From contig JBAXWR010000153.1 in assembly GCA_037128295.1 (NCBI GenBank), forward strand, positions 1 through 17,125: 17,125 nucleotides of DNA, read 5' to 3'. Shown one piece after another: positions 7,530 to 17,000 of the stretch (position 1 is its first letter; each line of letters starts with the position of its first letter). Source of the stretch: JAAFHB01 sp037128295. Its GTDB lineage: Bacteria > Bacteroidota > Bacteroidia > Bacteroidales > Prolixibacteraceae. The notes below the pieces were generated by a model, which was given only the letters and a program-made list of their open reading frames with translations, searched no databases and had not been told where the DNA came from. The translations under genes and the position numbers were made by a program.

Positions 7530-7550
7530 GAATCAATCAACAATTGATTC
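7530..7550. repeat. Perfect 8-bp inverted repeat after nadR
   Basis: GAATCAAT (7530-7537) and ATTGATTC (7543-7550) form a perfect stem with loop CAACA, 10 bases after the nadR stop. There is no T-run after it, so it is a poor factor-independent terminator. It could be an RNA-stabilising end hairpin or an operator for the following gene. Confidence 0.45.
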
Positions 7551-7554
7551 ATTG

Positions 7555-7599
7555 GTTACTGATTTCTACAGTTTCTTTGAAAACTCAAAAATCGGTAAC
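7555..7599. promoter_or_regulatory. Long dyad spanning the likely promoter of the first rhamnosidase
   Basis: GTTACTGATTT (7555-7565) pairs with AAATCGGTAAC (7589-7599) over 11 positions with one G-U. Inside, GTTT (7571-7574) pairs with AAAC (7581-7584), giving a nested structure. A TTTG at 7576-7579 lies in the centre and could be a -33 box, with TAATTCTTG at 7600-7608 as an imperfect -7 box about 20 bases on. The dyad may therefore be an operator around the promoter, or a structured leader if transcription starts upstream. Confidence 0.4.
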
Positions 7600-7614
7600 T
7601 AATTCTTGCAACAT

Positions 7615-10401
7615 ATGAAATTGACTGATCCCTTTTTGGCCAAATTTCCCAAACTACAAGTAATCGCATTGTTGGTAGTTTTTAGTTGCATAAACTGTGG
7701 TACTGAAAAAAGCACCGGTTTTAAGTTTGAGAAGCTGTTGGTCGAATATGCGGTCAATCCAAATAATATTGATGTGCAGCATCCACGGTTTTCATGGGTG
7801 ATCTCTTGTGATCAACGAAATCAGCAACAATCTGCCTATAGGATCATGGTTGCCTCGAAAGAAGAACTTTTAACCCAAAATAAGGCCGATCTATGGGACT
7901 CCGGTAAGATCGGGTCGCGGGAAACCATTCAGCACGAATACGAAAGCAACAATTTGAAATCGGATACACGCTATTTTTGGAAGGTTATTTTCTGGGACAA
8001 AACCGGAAATCCGCATGAAAGTCCGGTTGCCAGGTTTGAAACAGCATTTTTTAATCCATTAGATTGGAAAGCTGATTGGATTGGCAAAGAATCAGGCATT
8101 GAGTCGGTTCCGTCACAGGGTTTTTACAAAGACCGAAAAGAAGAATCCGGGTTAAAGGATTCCATCGTTCACGATGGTGTCTCTTTATTATTGCGGCGTG
8201 AAATCAAATTGCCCAAAAAAGTCAGGTCTGCCAAAGCCTATATCACCGGATTGGGATTGTATGAATTTTACATCAACGGAGTACGTGTTGGCGACCACTT
8301 GTTGTCACCCGCTAAAACACCTTATCATAAATATATACTCTATGACACTTATGATGTAACTGATCTGTTAGAAGATCAGGCAAATACTTTCGGGATACAT
8401 CTTGGAAACGGGTGGTACAATCCTTATAAAAAATGGTGGAACGAATACCGGATGCAATGGTTTGGGTCGAAAAAAGCAATTGCGCAGGTTGAGGTTACTT
8501 TTACGGATGGTACGACCCAAACAATAATAACCGACAAAAACTGGAAATGGTCGCACGGGCCGGTTACCTATAATTGTATTTACGATGGAGAGGTTTATAA
8601 CGCCAATCTTGACCATTCTGGTTGGACTTTTAATGGTTATAATGATTCAGATTGGCAACCTGTAAAAGTATTTGGTAGTCCGACCGGCAGACTTGTTTCA
8701 CACCGGATGCCGGCAATCAAAGCCCAGGAATGTTTTGTACCCAAGGAGATCAAGGTTTCAACACCGCGAATGAAAGTTTATGATATGGGACAAAACTTTG
8801 CCGGAACAGTCAGGATCTCAGCAAAAGCGAAGAAGAATACCTTTTTAAAAATCAGGTTTGCGGAAGATCTTAACGTAGATGGGACCATCGACGTGACCAG
8901 TAATGAGCATGCTAACGCAACTGCTGAATACATTATGAAGGGTGAAAGTGTTGAAACTTATGAACCCAGTTTTACATGGTTTGGATTTAAGTATGTCGAA
9001 ATAACTTCTCAAAACGGACCACTAAATATTCAAAAAGTCGAGGGTAAAGCAACCTATTCGGCAAATAACCAGACTGGTGACTTTGAATGTAACAATCAAT
9101 TGGTCAATAAAATACATAAAGCTACTGTTTGGTCACAAAAAAGCAATATGATCGGTTACCCGATGGATTGTCCCCAAAGGGATGAGCGGCTTGGCTGGAT
9201 GGGAGATGCACAGGTAACGATTGAGGAGGCGATGTTTAATTTTGATATGGCCTTGTTTTATGAAAACTGGCTCGAGGGGATCAAAGAAAACCAGGATGAA
9301 AAAACAGGGGATATTCCGATTATTTCCCCACGACCTTATATAAAAGATGATGGTGTGGAATGGAGCAGCACCTATTTTACTTTGCTGTGGGAGTATTCTA
9401 TTCAATATGGTGATCAGAGGATATTAAAGCGGCATTATCCGGCCATGAAAAAATACATGGCTTTTTTGCAAAGTATCTCCAAGAATTATATCCTGCCAAA
9501 AGGTTGGATTGGCGACTGGGGAAGTATGGTGAAAGGGTGGAAAGAGGGTGAGCCGGAATCAGTCCCGACGGCTTTTTATTTTCTTGATGCCAGGATCATT
9601 TCGCAGGTTGCCAAGATTTTGGGTGAAGATGCAGATTCTCAATATTATAAAAAATTATCCGACCAGATTAGCGAAAAGTACAACCAGACTTACCTGAATG
9701 GAAGAACTTCAAATTACAACGATGGCAGCCAGATGGCTAACGCATTTCCACTGTTTTTGGGAATCGTACCTGAGAATCAGAAAGATAAAGTTTTGAGCAA
9801 TTTGGTTACAGATATTGTTGAAAAGAATTCGTCACACCTGACAACCGGAGTCCTTGGAACGAAATATATGCCTGAAGTCCTTGCGGAGATGGGGCGTGCC
9901 GATGTTGCATGGAAGATCATCAATCAGAAAACTTATCCCAGTTGGAATTCCATGATGGAAAAATACACAACGGTTTGCGAATTCTGGACATTGAAGCAAT
10001 CGAAAAACCATGTGATGATGGGAAGCATAGATGCATGGTTTTACAAGTACATTTCTGGTATTCAATTAGATGATGAGAATCCGGCATTTCGTTCGTTTGT
10101 GATCAAACCTCAACTTCTGGATAGTTTGGGTTCTGCAAAAGCTCGGATTGAAACTTTAAGAGGGACAATTTCAACAGCGTGGAAAAAAAGTCCCGGCAAA
10201 TTTCTGTTGAATATTGAAGTTCCTTTCAATACCACTGCGATGGTTTTTATCCCGGCAGCGCAAAACGAACGGGTGACAGAAAGTGGTGTTCCTTTCGATC
10301 AGGTTAAAGAATTGGAAACCCTTAATTATTCAGATGGAAGACGACTGGTTAAAGTCGGATCAGGAAATTATCGTTTTGAAGTATCGTCGAATTTGAAATG
10401 A
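7615..10401 (+). CDS. Alpha-L-rhamnosidase, GH78, lipoprotein
   Basis: This 928-residue exo-acting glycosidase removes terminal alpha-L-rhamnose from glycans or glycosides by an inverting mechanism. The N-terminus, MKLTDPFLAK then a hydrophobic stretch ending VVFSC25, looks like a lipoprotein signal. Next come an Ig-like domain (about 35-140), the jelly-roll modules typical of bacterial rhamnosidases (about 155-490), the (alpha/alpha)6 catalytic barrel (about 495-850) and a C-terminal beta domain. The catalytic motif MDCPQRDERLGWMGDAQ places D518, E524 (general acid by homology with RhaB-type enzymes) and D531; E789 in TTVCEFW is the expected base. I start at ATG 7615, not at an in-frame TTG at 7606. 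It is followed after 47 bp by the propeller gene, probably in one operon. Nearby there is another GH78. The glycan target is unknown. Confidence 0.93.
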   Translation: MKLTDPFLAKFPKLQVIALLVVFSCINCGTEKSTGFKFEKLLVEYAVNPNNIDVQHPRFSWVISCDQRNQQQSAYRIMVASKEELLTQNKADLWDSGKIGSRETIQHEYESNNLKSDTRYFWKVIFWDKTGNPHESPVARFETAFFNPLDWKADWIGKESGIESVPSQGFYKDRKEESGLKDSIVHDGVSLLLRREIKLPKKVRSAKAYITGLGLYEFYINGVRVGDHLLSPAKTPYHKYILYDTYDVTDLLEDQANTFGIHLGNGWYNPYKKWWNEYRMQWFGSKKAIAQVEVTFTDGTTQTIITDKNWKWSHGPVTYNCIYDGEVYNANLDHSGWTFNGYNDSDWQPVKVFGSPTGRLVSHRMPAIKAQECFVPKEIKVSTPRMKVYDMGQNFAGTVRISAKAKKNTFLKIRFAEDLNVDGTIDVTSNEHANATAEYIMKGESVETYEPSFTWFGFKYVEITSQNGPLNIQKVEGKATYSANNQTGDFECNNQLVNKIHKATVWSQKSNMIGYPMDCPQRDERLGWMGDAQVTIEEAMFNFDMALFYENWLEGIKENQDEKTGDIPIISPRPYIKDDGVEWSSTYFTLLWEYSIQYGDQRILKRHYPAMKKYMAFLQSISKNYILPKGWIGDWGSMVKGWKEGEPESVPTAFYFLDARIISQVAKILGEDADSQYYKKLSDQISEKYNQTYLNGRTSNYNDGSQMANAFPLFLGIVPENQKDKVLSNLVTDIVEKNSSHLTTGVLGTKYMPEVLAEMGRADVAWKIINQKTYPSWNSMMEKYTTVCEFWTLKQSKNHVMMGSIDAWFYKYISGIQLDDENPAFRSFVIKPQLLDSLGSAKARIETLRGTISTAWKKSPGKFLLNIEVPFNTTAMVFIPAAQNERVTESGVPFDQVKELETLNYSDGRRLVKVGSGNYRFEVSSNLK

Positions 10402-10448
10402 CCGATAAACCTCAAACTAATGGTTAAAATATTTATAAATACGTAATT

Positions 10449-12722
10449 ATGAGGATAATACAGTTGTATAGACAAAAATGCATTCTTTTTTTTAAAGTGG
10501 TTTTGGGTTGTCTTGTCCTAAGCTCCTGCCAAAGCAAGGATGCAAATCAGGAAACTTCAGAACTCCGGTTTGTAAAGGATACACTGTTTGTTCAGGAGAC
10601 CCATGATGCCTTTAAAATTGGCCCCGATGCCGCTTCGAACGAAATTCGCAGTATATCTGTCGATCATAAATCAAACGTCTGGATCGCAACGGCTTCCGGG
10701 GTTTTCAGGAAGGAAAATGGCTCAGGGAACTGGAATCCAGTCATTACAGATGATAACCGTGGTCCTGCTTATTCAGTTGCAGTAAAAGAGGATGGTACTG
10801 TTTTGTTGGGAACCTGGAATGGACTCTATCAATTCAGTAACAACACGCTTAAAAAAGAAGAAGGTGTTAAACCCCCGATTTCAGTTGTTTGCACCAAAGG
10901 TAATGAAACTTATGCCCTTGGTCCATATGGTATCTGGAGTCTCCTATCGGGGAAATGGAAATATCAGGATTACAAAATCGCGCACTCAGTTCGTGATGCT
11001 TTGACTGACGGAAAAGGAAATATATGGGTAGCTACCGATGCAGGTTTGTATTTGTGCAACAGCAATCAGAATACCCTGTACCAAAATACAAATGAGTTGG
11101 TAAGTGCGTATGCAAAAGCTGTTTCATTAGGCTATGATCAAAATATCTGGGTTGGAGGAATGGGTGGTGTTTCCATCCGGCAAAACAACACGATGATCAA
11201 AAAGCTGACCCCAAAAGAGGGGTTGTCCTCCTCGTTTGTAAACTGTATAAGCCAGGCACCCGATGGGGTAATGTGGGTCGGGACCAATGTCGGGATCGTA
11301 AGATTCAATAAGGATTATACCCACTCGTTGCGTTTCAGCCGTCGGTGGCTGACCGATAACCAGGTCAATGATATCGCCTTCGACAAAGAGGGGGATGCGT
11401 GGATTGCAACAGCAAAAGGGGTAAGTTGCATCAGGAGACATCAGATGACCCTGGCCGACAAGGAAAGGGATTATTATACACAATTGATTAAAAGGCATAT
11501 TCGCCCTCCCTGGACTTGCGGTGTTTTACGTCTCGAAGTGCCTGGTGACACATCCACATGGCGCAATTCGGATGATGACAATGATGGTGAATATACTGGT
11601 GGTTACCTTGCCATGGAGAGCTTCAGGTATGCAGTAACAAAAAGCGAAGATGCAAAAGCCAAAGCACGAAAGGCTTTCGATTTTTTAAGATATTTGCAGG
11701 AAGTGACAGGAACGGAAGGATTCTTCGCCCGATCGATTGTCCCTGTTGACTGGAAGGAAGTAAACGATGCAAACAGAACTTATACGCCACAACAGCTTGC
11801 TGACGAGCTGGTCCAAGATCCACGTTACAAACCTGTTGAGGTGCGGTGGCGAAAATCGGGTGATGGAAAGTGGCTCTGGAAAGGTGACACAAGCTCTGAT
11901 GAAATGGACGGACATTTGATGGGCTATTTTTTCTATTACGAGTATGCAGCAGGTGAGGAGGAAAAAGTTTTAATCAGGAACCATGTTAAAAAGATTATGG
12001 ACCAATTGATCAAGACCAATTTTAACCTGATCGATGTGGATGGAACACATACACGTTGGTCTGTGTGGTCGCCGGAACAACTCAACAATGACCCCGATTG
12101 GTCATCGGAAAAAAGCCTCAATTCCTTTGAATTACTTGCCTATTTGAAGTTTGTGGGCCATCTTACAGGAGATGAAAAATACGAAAAGATATACCGTCAA
12201 ATGATTGATGAGCATGGTTATCTGGATAATGCTTCAAAATTGAATTCCAAAAACCCGGCCTGGCAAATCTATTTTGACAGGACTTTGGAAGGTTATCTTT
12301 TCCCGATTTTACTCAAATATGAAAATGACCCAAAGTTAAAAGCGTTTTATGAGCAATTGGCTGATGGATGGATGAAAGGTCAGGAATCGGGTGAGAATCT
12401 GATCAATAACCTGACCTATGCTCTGGCAACAGGTAAAAAAGTGAATATCCCGCAAACTATTGAATTTCTGAGGGATGCACCGCTTGACCTTGTTGACTGG
12501 CCCATTGATCACCGTTTACGTGAAGATGTACAGTTGGTAAGAAGCCCGATAATGGAAGAATTACAAATAGCAGAATTGCCGCCTGCAAGTATTCGTTCGA
12601 CAGTCAGATGGGATAAAAATCCTTGGGCTGCCGTTTCCGGAGATGCCCGGCAGGTAAAGGAACCTGTATTTTGGTTGTGGCCTTACTGGATGTCGAGGTA
12701 TCTGGAGATAATTAAGGAATGA
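10449..12722 (+). CDS. Reg_prop beta-propeller fused to an unknown alpha-helical domain, lipoprotein
   Basis: I do not recognise the function of this 757-residue protein. Its start is a lipoprotein signal with lipobox LSSC27. Residues about 66-335 hold seven repeats of the Reg_prop type (for example NVWIATASGVF, NIWVATDAGLY, VMWVGTNVGI, DAWIATAKGV), enough for one closed seven-bladed propeller; the third repeat is degenerate. Such propellers normally sense sugars in hybrid two-component sensors, but here there is no transmembrane helix, kinase or Y_Y_Y domain. Residues about 335-757 are instead a helix-rich region resembling an (alpha/alpha) toroid, with acidic/aromatic stretches W371RNSDDDNDGEYTGGY386, D484EMDGH489 and D531GTHTRW537 that could be a carbohydrate active site. 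Its place between rhamnosidase genes suggests glycan binding or cleavage outside the cytoplasm. Propeller call is secure; enzymatic role is inference. Confidence 0.8.
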   Translation: MRIIQLYRQKCILFFKVVLGCLVLSSCQSKDANQETSELRFVKDTLFVQETHDAFKIGPDAASNEIRSISVDHKSNVWIATASGVFRKENGSGNWNPVITDDNRGPAYSVAVKEDGTVLLGTWNGLYQFSNNTLKKEEGVKPPISVVCTKGNETYALGPYGIWSLLSGKWKYQDYKIAHSVRDALTDGKGNIWVATDAGLYLCNSNQNTLYQNTNELVSAYAKAVSLGYDQNIWVGGMGGVSIRQNNTMIKKLTPKEGLSSSFVNCISQAPDGVMWVGTNVGIVRFNKDYTHSLRFSRRWLTDNQVNDIAFDKEGDAWIATAKGVSCIRRHQMTLADKERDYYTQLIKRHIRPPWTCGVLRLEVPGDTSTWRNSDDDNDGEYTGGYLAMESFRYAVTKSEDAKAKARKAFDFLRYLQEVTGTEGFFARSIVPVDWKEVNDANRTYTPQQLADELVQDPRYKPVEVRWRKSGDGKWLWKGDTSSDEMDGHLMGYFFYYEYAAGEEEKVLIRNHVKKIMDQLIKTNFNLIDVDGTHTRWSVWSPEQLNNDPDWSSEKSLNSFELLAYLKFVGHLTGDEKYEKIYRQMIDEHGYLDNASKLNSKNPAWQIYFDRTLEGYLFPILLKYENDPKLKAFYEQLADGWMKGQESGENLINNLTYALATGKKVNIPQTIEFLRDAPLDLVDWPIDHRLREDVQLVRSPIMEELQIAELPPASIRSTVRWDKNPWAAVSGDARQVKEPVFWLWPYWMSRYLEIIKE

Positions 12723-12759
12723 TGGAATTAAGAATGAAGGAATTATAGATTGAAACTCA

Positions 12760-12786
12760 AATTTGGAAATGATTTAATTTGGAAAT
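12760..12786. repeat. Direct repeat AATTTGGAAAT, two copies
   Basis: AATTTGGAAAT occurs at 12760-12770 and 12776-12786, 16 bases apart, and degenerate GGAA/TTGAAA copies flank it. It resembles the GAA-periodic tract at 14015-14093, so both gene ends may carry the same kind of simple-sequence spacer. Confidence 0.5.
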
Positions 12787-12860
12787 TTGAAAATGGCCTG
12801 GAAGTTAATTATCTGATAGATTATCAATATGTTGTAAGTTATTCAATCTTCGATGAGGAT

Positions 12861-12877
12861 CACTACCACATAGTGGT
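12861..12877. repeat. Small alternative hairpins after the propeller gene
   Basis: CACTA/TAGTG (12861-12865, 12871-12875) and ACCAC/GTGGT (12865-12869, 12873-12877) are two overlapping 5-bp stems that exclude each other. No T-run follows at once, so termination is uncertain. Confidence 0.3.
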
Positions 12878-12912
12878 TAAACTATTGTAGAAAACAAGAT
12901 AAGATATAAACA

Positions 12913-12959
12913 GCGGCGCGATCAAATGTAAGTCGGAGAAAAAATCTTCTAATCGCCGC
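12913..12959. other. GC-rich stem-loop in AT-rich spacer
   Basis: GCGGCG (12913-12918) pairs perfectly with CGCCGC (12954-12959), with AT/AT able to extend it past a two-base bulge. Inside, GGAGA (12935-12939) pairs with TCTTC (12945-12949), with one G-U, around an AAAAA loop. The composition stands out strongly from the AT-rich flanks. It could be a structured RNA element, an mRNA-end hairpin or a protein-binding site; no T-run follows, so it is not a standard terminator. Confidence 0.4.
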
Positions 12960-13031
12960 AATCTTTAGGAAATAATTAAGTAATTAATATTGAAGAAATT
13001 AAATAATTATAATAGATTTAATATATTGTAT

Positions 13032-13991
13032 ATGAGAATATTAGTACTAATGACATTAACGATGACCTTCCTTAGTGGAGTGGTCATGGCAAAACATCCC
13101 GACAAGATCAAAATAGGTCTTTGTACTGATGTCCACCTGCCAACGATGCATGATTCTGAATATCGGATGACAACCTTCATCAACAGTATGAAGGCTGAAA
13201 AACCTAATTTTATCCTCGAAATGGGGGATTTTGAGATCCCGGATCAAAAACTGGCCTATTTAGTTGACATCTGGAATTCGTTCCCTGGCGAGAAATTTCA
13301 TGTGATCGGGAACCATGAGATGGACGGTGGTACTTCCAAGGCTAAAGCCGTTGAATACCTTAAAATGAAGGGACCCTATTATTCATTCGACCGTCATGGC
13401 TTCCATTTTATTGTCCTTGACGGAAACGACAAAAAAAGTCCCGATGTAAAGGGGTATCCCCAATTTATCGGACCGGAACAAGTGGAATGGTTAAAAGAAG
13501 ACCTTTTGAATACGGAGCACCCGGTGGTGATCTTTTCGCATCAGGGACTTTCAAGGGTCAAGGGGGCAGAGGAATACTATGGCATCGAAAATGACAAGCA
13601 GATCCAGGAAATTCTGACAAGTCACAATTCTGTCAACCCTTTACATAAAGTAATCGCCTGTTTTAATGGTCATTCCCATTACGATTATGCCGAAAAGGTA
13701 AACGGCATCTGGTACATCACAATTACTTCGATGGCCTATCACTGGCTCGGTGACAATTATGTGAACATCCGGTATAGCCCGGAAGTGGATAAAAACTTCA
13801 AATGGATCAAATACACTGCCCCGTTTAAGGAACCACTCTTTACTGTTGTAGAAATCTCATCTAAAGGGACCATCAAAATTGCGGGCAAGAAAACTGAATG
13901 GGTTGGTAAAACACCTTGGGAGTTAGGATATCCCGAAGCACAGAAAAAGTATATGCGACCGGCGATCACAAAAAGGAGGTTGAAGTTTTGA
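13032..13991 (+). CDS. Secreted calcineurin-like metallophosphoesterase
   Basis: This 319-residue protein has an N-terminal signal-like stretch (MRILVLMTLTMTFLSGVVMA, cleavage likely after A20), so it should act in the periplasm or outside. The metal-binding set of the calcineurin-like fold is complete: D33 and H35 (TDVH), D66 (MGD), N94-H95 (GNHE), H170 (FSHQ) and H214/H216 (GHSH), so a two-metal phosphoesterase is expected. The substrate (phosphomonoester or diester, sugar phosphate, nucleotide) cannot be told. I start at ATG 13032, since the in-frame TTG at 12990 would put a polar extension before the signal peptide. It lies between the propeller lipoprotein and the second rhamnosidase, with 309 bp upstream and 101 bp downstream, so it may be transcribed separately. 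Fold is secure. Confidence 0.88.
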   Translation: MRILVLMTLTMTFLSGVVMAKHPDKIKIGLCTDVHLPTMHDSEYRMTTFINSMKAEKPNFILEMGDFEIPDQKLAYLVDIWNSFPGEKFHVIGNHEMDGGTSKAKAVEYLKMKGPYYSFDRHGFHFIVLDGNDKKSPDVKGYPQFIGPEQVEWLKEDLLNTEHPVVIFSHQGLSRVKGAEEYYGIENDKQIQEILTSHNSVNPLHKVIACFNGHSHYDYAEKVNGIWYITITSMAYHWLGDNYVNIRYSPEVDKNFKWIKYTAPFKEPLFTVVEISSKGTIKIAGKKTEWVGKTPWELGYPEAQKKYMRPAITKRRLKF

Positions 13992-14014
13992 GATTTATGA
14001 TATTTTCCGGATAA

Positions 14015-14093
14015 GATGGAACAGGTTGAAATAGATGGAAATATGTTGAAATACTTTCATGTAAATGGAAATAAATAGAAATATTTTGAAATA
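14015..14093. repeat. 10-bp-periodic GAA tract upstream of the second rhamnosidase
   Basis: GAA recurs at 14019, 14028, 14038, 14048, 14068, 14078 and 14088, i.e. in near-exact 10-base steps with one slot (14058) changed to CAT. The unit is about ATAnnTDGAA, and a clearer pair of about 20 bases covers 14015-14033 and 14034-14053. The tract ends at the ATG of the next gene. The spacing is close to one DNA helical turn, so curvature or phased protein binding is possible; a degenerate minisatellite is the simpler reading. Confidence 0.6.
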
Positions 14094-17000
14094 TGGGTAA
14101 TTCCTTGAAATTTAGATTTATAAAACTATTTTTTATCTTTTTCATGATTTTTGGTGCGTGTCACAATCAAAGTCATGTTCCTATGGTAACTGACCTTCGC
14201 AATGAATATCTGGCAAATCCGATCGGCATCAGCTTGGGGTCACCCCGTCTTTCATGGAAAATGGAAAAGAATGAGAGAAGTGCTTCGCAAACTTCTTATA
14301 GGATTTTAGTTGCTACAAGTGAGGAAAAACTGCAGAATGAAACACCAGATCTCTGGAATTCTGGGAAGGTTGAATCAGATCAGTCAATACAAGTTGAATA
14401 CAATGGCAAGCCTCTGACCTCAGGAATGAAGGTTTTCTGGAAGGTCCAGATTTGGGATGAGGAAAAGAATCCATCTGTCTGGAGTGAGGTTTCAACATGG
14501 GAAATGGGATTGCTTGAAAAGATTGACTGGCAGGCAAAATGGATTGGAGCCCCTGAATCGTTGGCAACCCCTGATGTGAAACTTCCTGCGCCCTATTTCC
14601 GGAAAGAAGCAACTTTCAATAAAAAAATCAAACAAGCCAGGGCTTACATCAGCGGACTTGGTTATTATGAGTTGTATATTAACGGTTTGAAAATAGGGGA
14701 TCATGTCCTTTCCCCCAATCAGACCAACTACGACCGACGGAATGTCGAAAAATGGATTGAGTCAAAAATCGGTAACATGAAAACCAGGGTGTTGTATGAA
14801 ATTTTTGATATCACATCCTCCCTGAAATCTGGAAATAATGCTTTTGGGGTAATCCTTGGAAACGGTTGGTACATCCAGGCAGACAGGCCACAGGATACGA
14901 TGCTCTGGTATGACACCCCCAGGTTGATTGCCCAATTTGTAATTGAATATGAAGATGGGTCCAAAGAATTGATATTTAGCGATAAAGACTGGAAATGTGA
15001 TTTGAGTCCGATTCTTTACAACGGTTTACATTCGGGCGAAATCTATGACGCACGGCTTGAACAAAAAGGTTGGAATGAGACGGGTTTTGACGACTCGAAA
15101 TGGAAGGAAGCAGTATTGGTGCGGCCACCAACAGGAATTCTATTGGCACAGGTCTCGCCGCCCGATCGGATTACGCAAACAATCAAACCAATAAATGTGA
15201 CGAAACGACCTGATGGGTTTTATCGCTTCGATATGGGACAGATGTTCTCAGGTTGGGCAAGGCTGAAAATCTCAGGACCAAAGGGGACTACCATTAAAAT
15301 GCGTTTCACCGAAGAATTTGGCCCATCTTACAATCAGACAGATACTTATATTTTAAAAGGCGATGGACTTGAAATCTGGCAACCACGTTTTACCTGGCAT
15401 GCATTCAGATATGTGGATGTCAGTGGGGCTCCTTCTGAACTGACGCTTGAAAATCTTGAAGGATTGGTTGTCAATACTGATATAAAAAGTGCCGGGGCTT
15501 TTGAGTGTTCCAATCCTTTGCTCAATAAGATCCTGGAAAATTATCAACGAACCCAGTTGGGGAATGTCCATGGAGGTCTTCCAAGCGATTGCCCTCATCG
15601 TGAACGGCGTGGATATACGGGTGATGGTCAGATCTCTGCGAAAGCGGCCATTTATAACTTTGACTTGTCTCAGTTTTATACAAAATGGCTCAACGACATC
15701 AGCGATGCCCAGAATCAGGAAACCGGATATGTTCCCAATACAACTCCTTATCAGGATGGTGGCGGCGGAACAGCCTGGGGATCAGCATGTATTATCATTC
15801 CATGGTACATGTATAACTATTATGGGGATACCCAAGTTTTAAAGGCCCATTATTCGGGGATGAAACATTGGGTCGAATACATGAAAAGTCAGTTGAATAA
15901 AGATGGGATTCTGGTCAATCAAGGTCTTGGTGAATGGGTGCCTCCAGCCATTGTCGAAATCCCTGCCGATTTTGTGAATTCCTGTTATTATTACCACTGT
16001 TGTCAATTAATGGTTAATATTGCAGAGGCACTTAATATTCAATCAGATAAAAATTATTTTGCAGAAATGGGTAATAAAGCAAAAGCTTCAATCAACACCT
16101 TTTATTTCAACAACAAATCCTCCAATTATTCAATTGGCCGCCAGGGTGCCAATATTTTCCCTTTGGGATTTGGAATAACCGAAAATGAGAGTCGCGACGC
16201 TGTTTTCAATAATCTGGTTAATAATATCCTTACAGACAATAAGATACATTTTGACACCGGTATTCTGGGGACACCTCTGCTTTTGGATGTTTTGACACAA
16301 TCGGGAAGGTGTGATCTGGCTTATACACTGATGAACCAACGCGATTACCCGGGTTTTGGCTACATGATCGAAAAGGGGGCTACAACGATTTGGGAAACCT
16401 GGCAGGGGGATGCCTCCCACAGTCACCCCATGTTTGGAAGTGTTTGTGCCTGGTTCTATCAGTACCTCGGAGGGATTTCACCTGATCCGTCCAGTCCAGG
16501 ATTTAAGCATGCGATTGTTAAGCCATATCCGGTCAGCAGTCTTTCCTATGCCAATACAACCTATCCTACGATGTATGGCGAAATAAAGACACGATGGGAA
16601 TTTGCAGGGAACGATTACAATTTAACCGTTTCCATCCCTGCCAATACAACTGCAACAGTTTATCTTCTGGCACAGAATAGTGCTTCTGTAACTGAAAATG
16701 GTAAATCCATCGAAACAACCAGAGACATTAAATACCTTAAAACTGAGGGCAGTAATGTGCTATATGAAATAGGATCAGGAACTTATCATTTTGTTTCAAA
16801 AGGGGCAAAAGCACTTTTAAAACATCCTGTCCTTTCCTCGCCAATCATTTATCCCGGAGATACTTTGGTGCAACAGAACGACACCGTACGTGTGAAAATC
16901 ACTTCCGATGTTTCGGAAGCCAGCATTCGGTTTACAACCGATGGTTCAGAACCGGATGTCAATTCAATACTTTATGATCGGCCTTTTAATGTGACAAAAC

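Larger units (their letters stand above)
12723..13031. other. 309-bp non-coding spacer with repeats and hairpins
   Basis: I see no credible gene here. The first 80 bases are A/G/T-rich with a degenerate GGAA pattern. A small hairpin lies at 12861-12877 and a GC-rich stem-loop at 12913-12959. From 12960 on it is very AT-rich; TAATATTG at 12985-12992 is one base off the TAnnTTTG box and is the best promoter candidate for the metallophosphoesterase gene. Confidence 0.5.

Noticed and set aside
11127..11498. Antisense open frame within the propeller gene
   Set aside because: The plus-strand frame has seven clear Reg_prop repeats here; the antisense frame has no domain signal.
15489..15842. Open frame of 117 codons on the plus strand
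   Set aside because: It is out of frame with, and fully inside, the second GH78 barrel, whose own frame is continuous and motif-rich.
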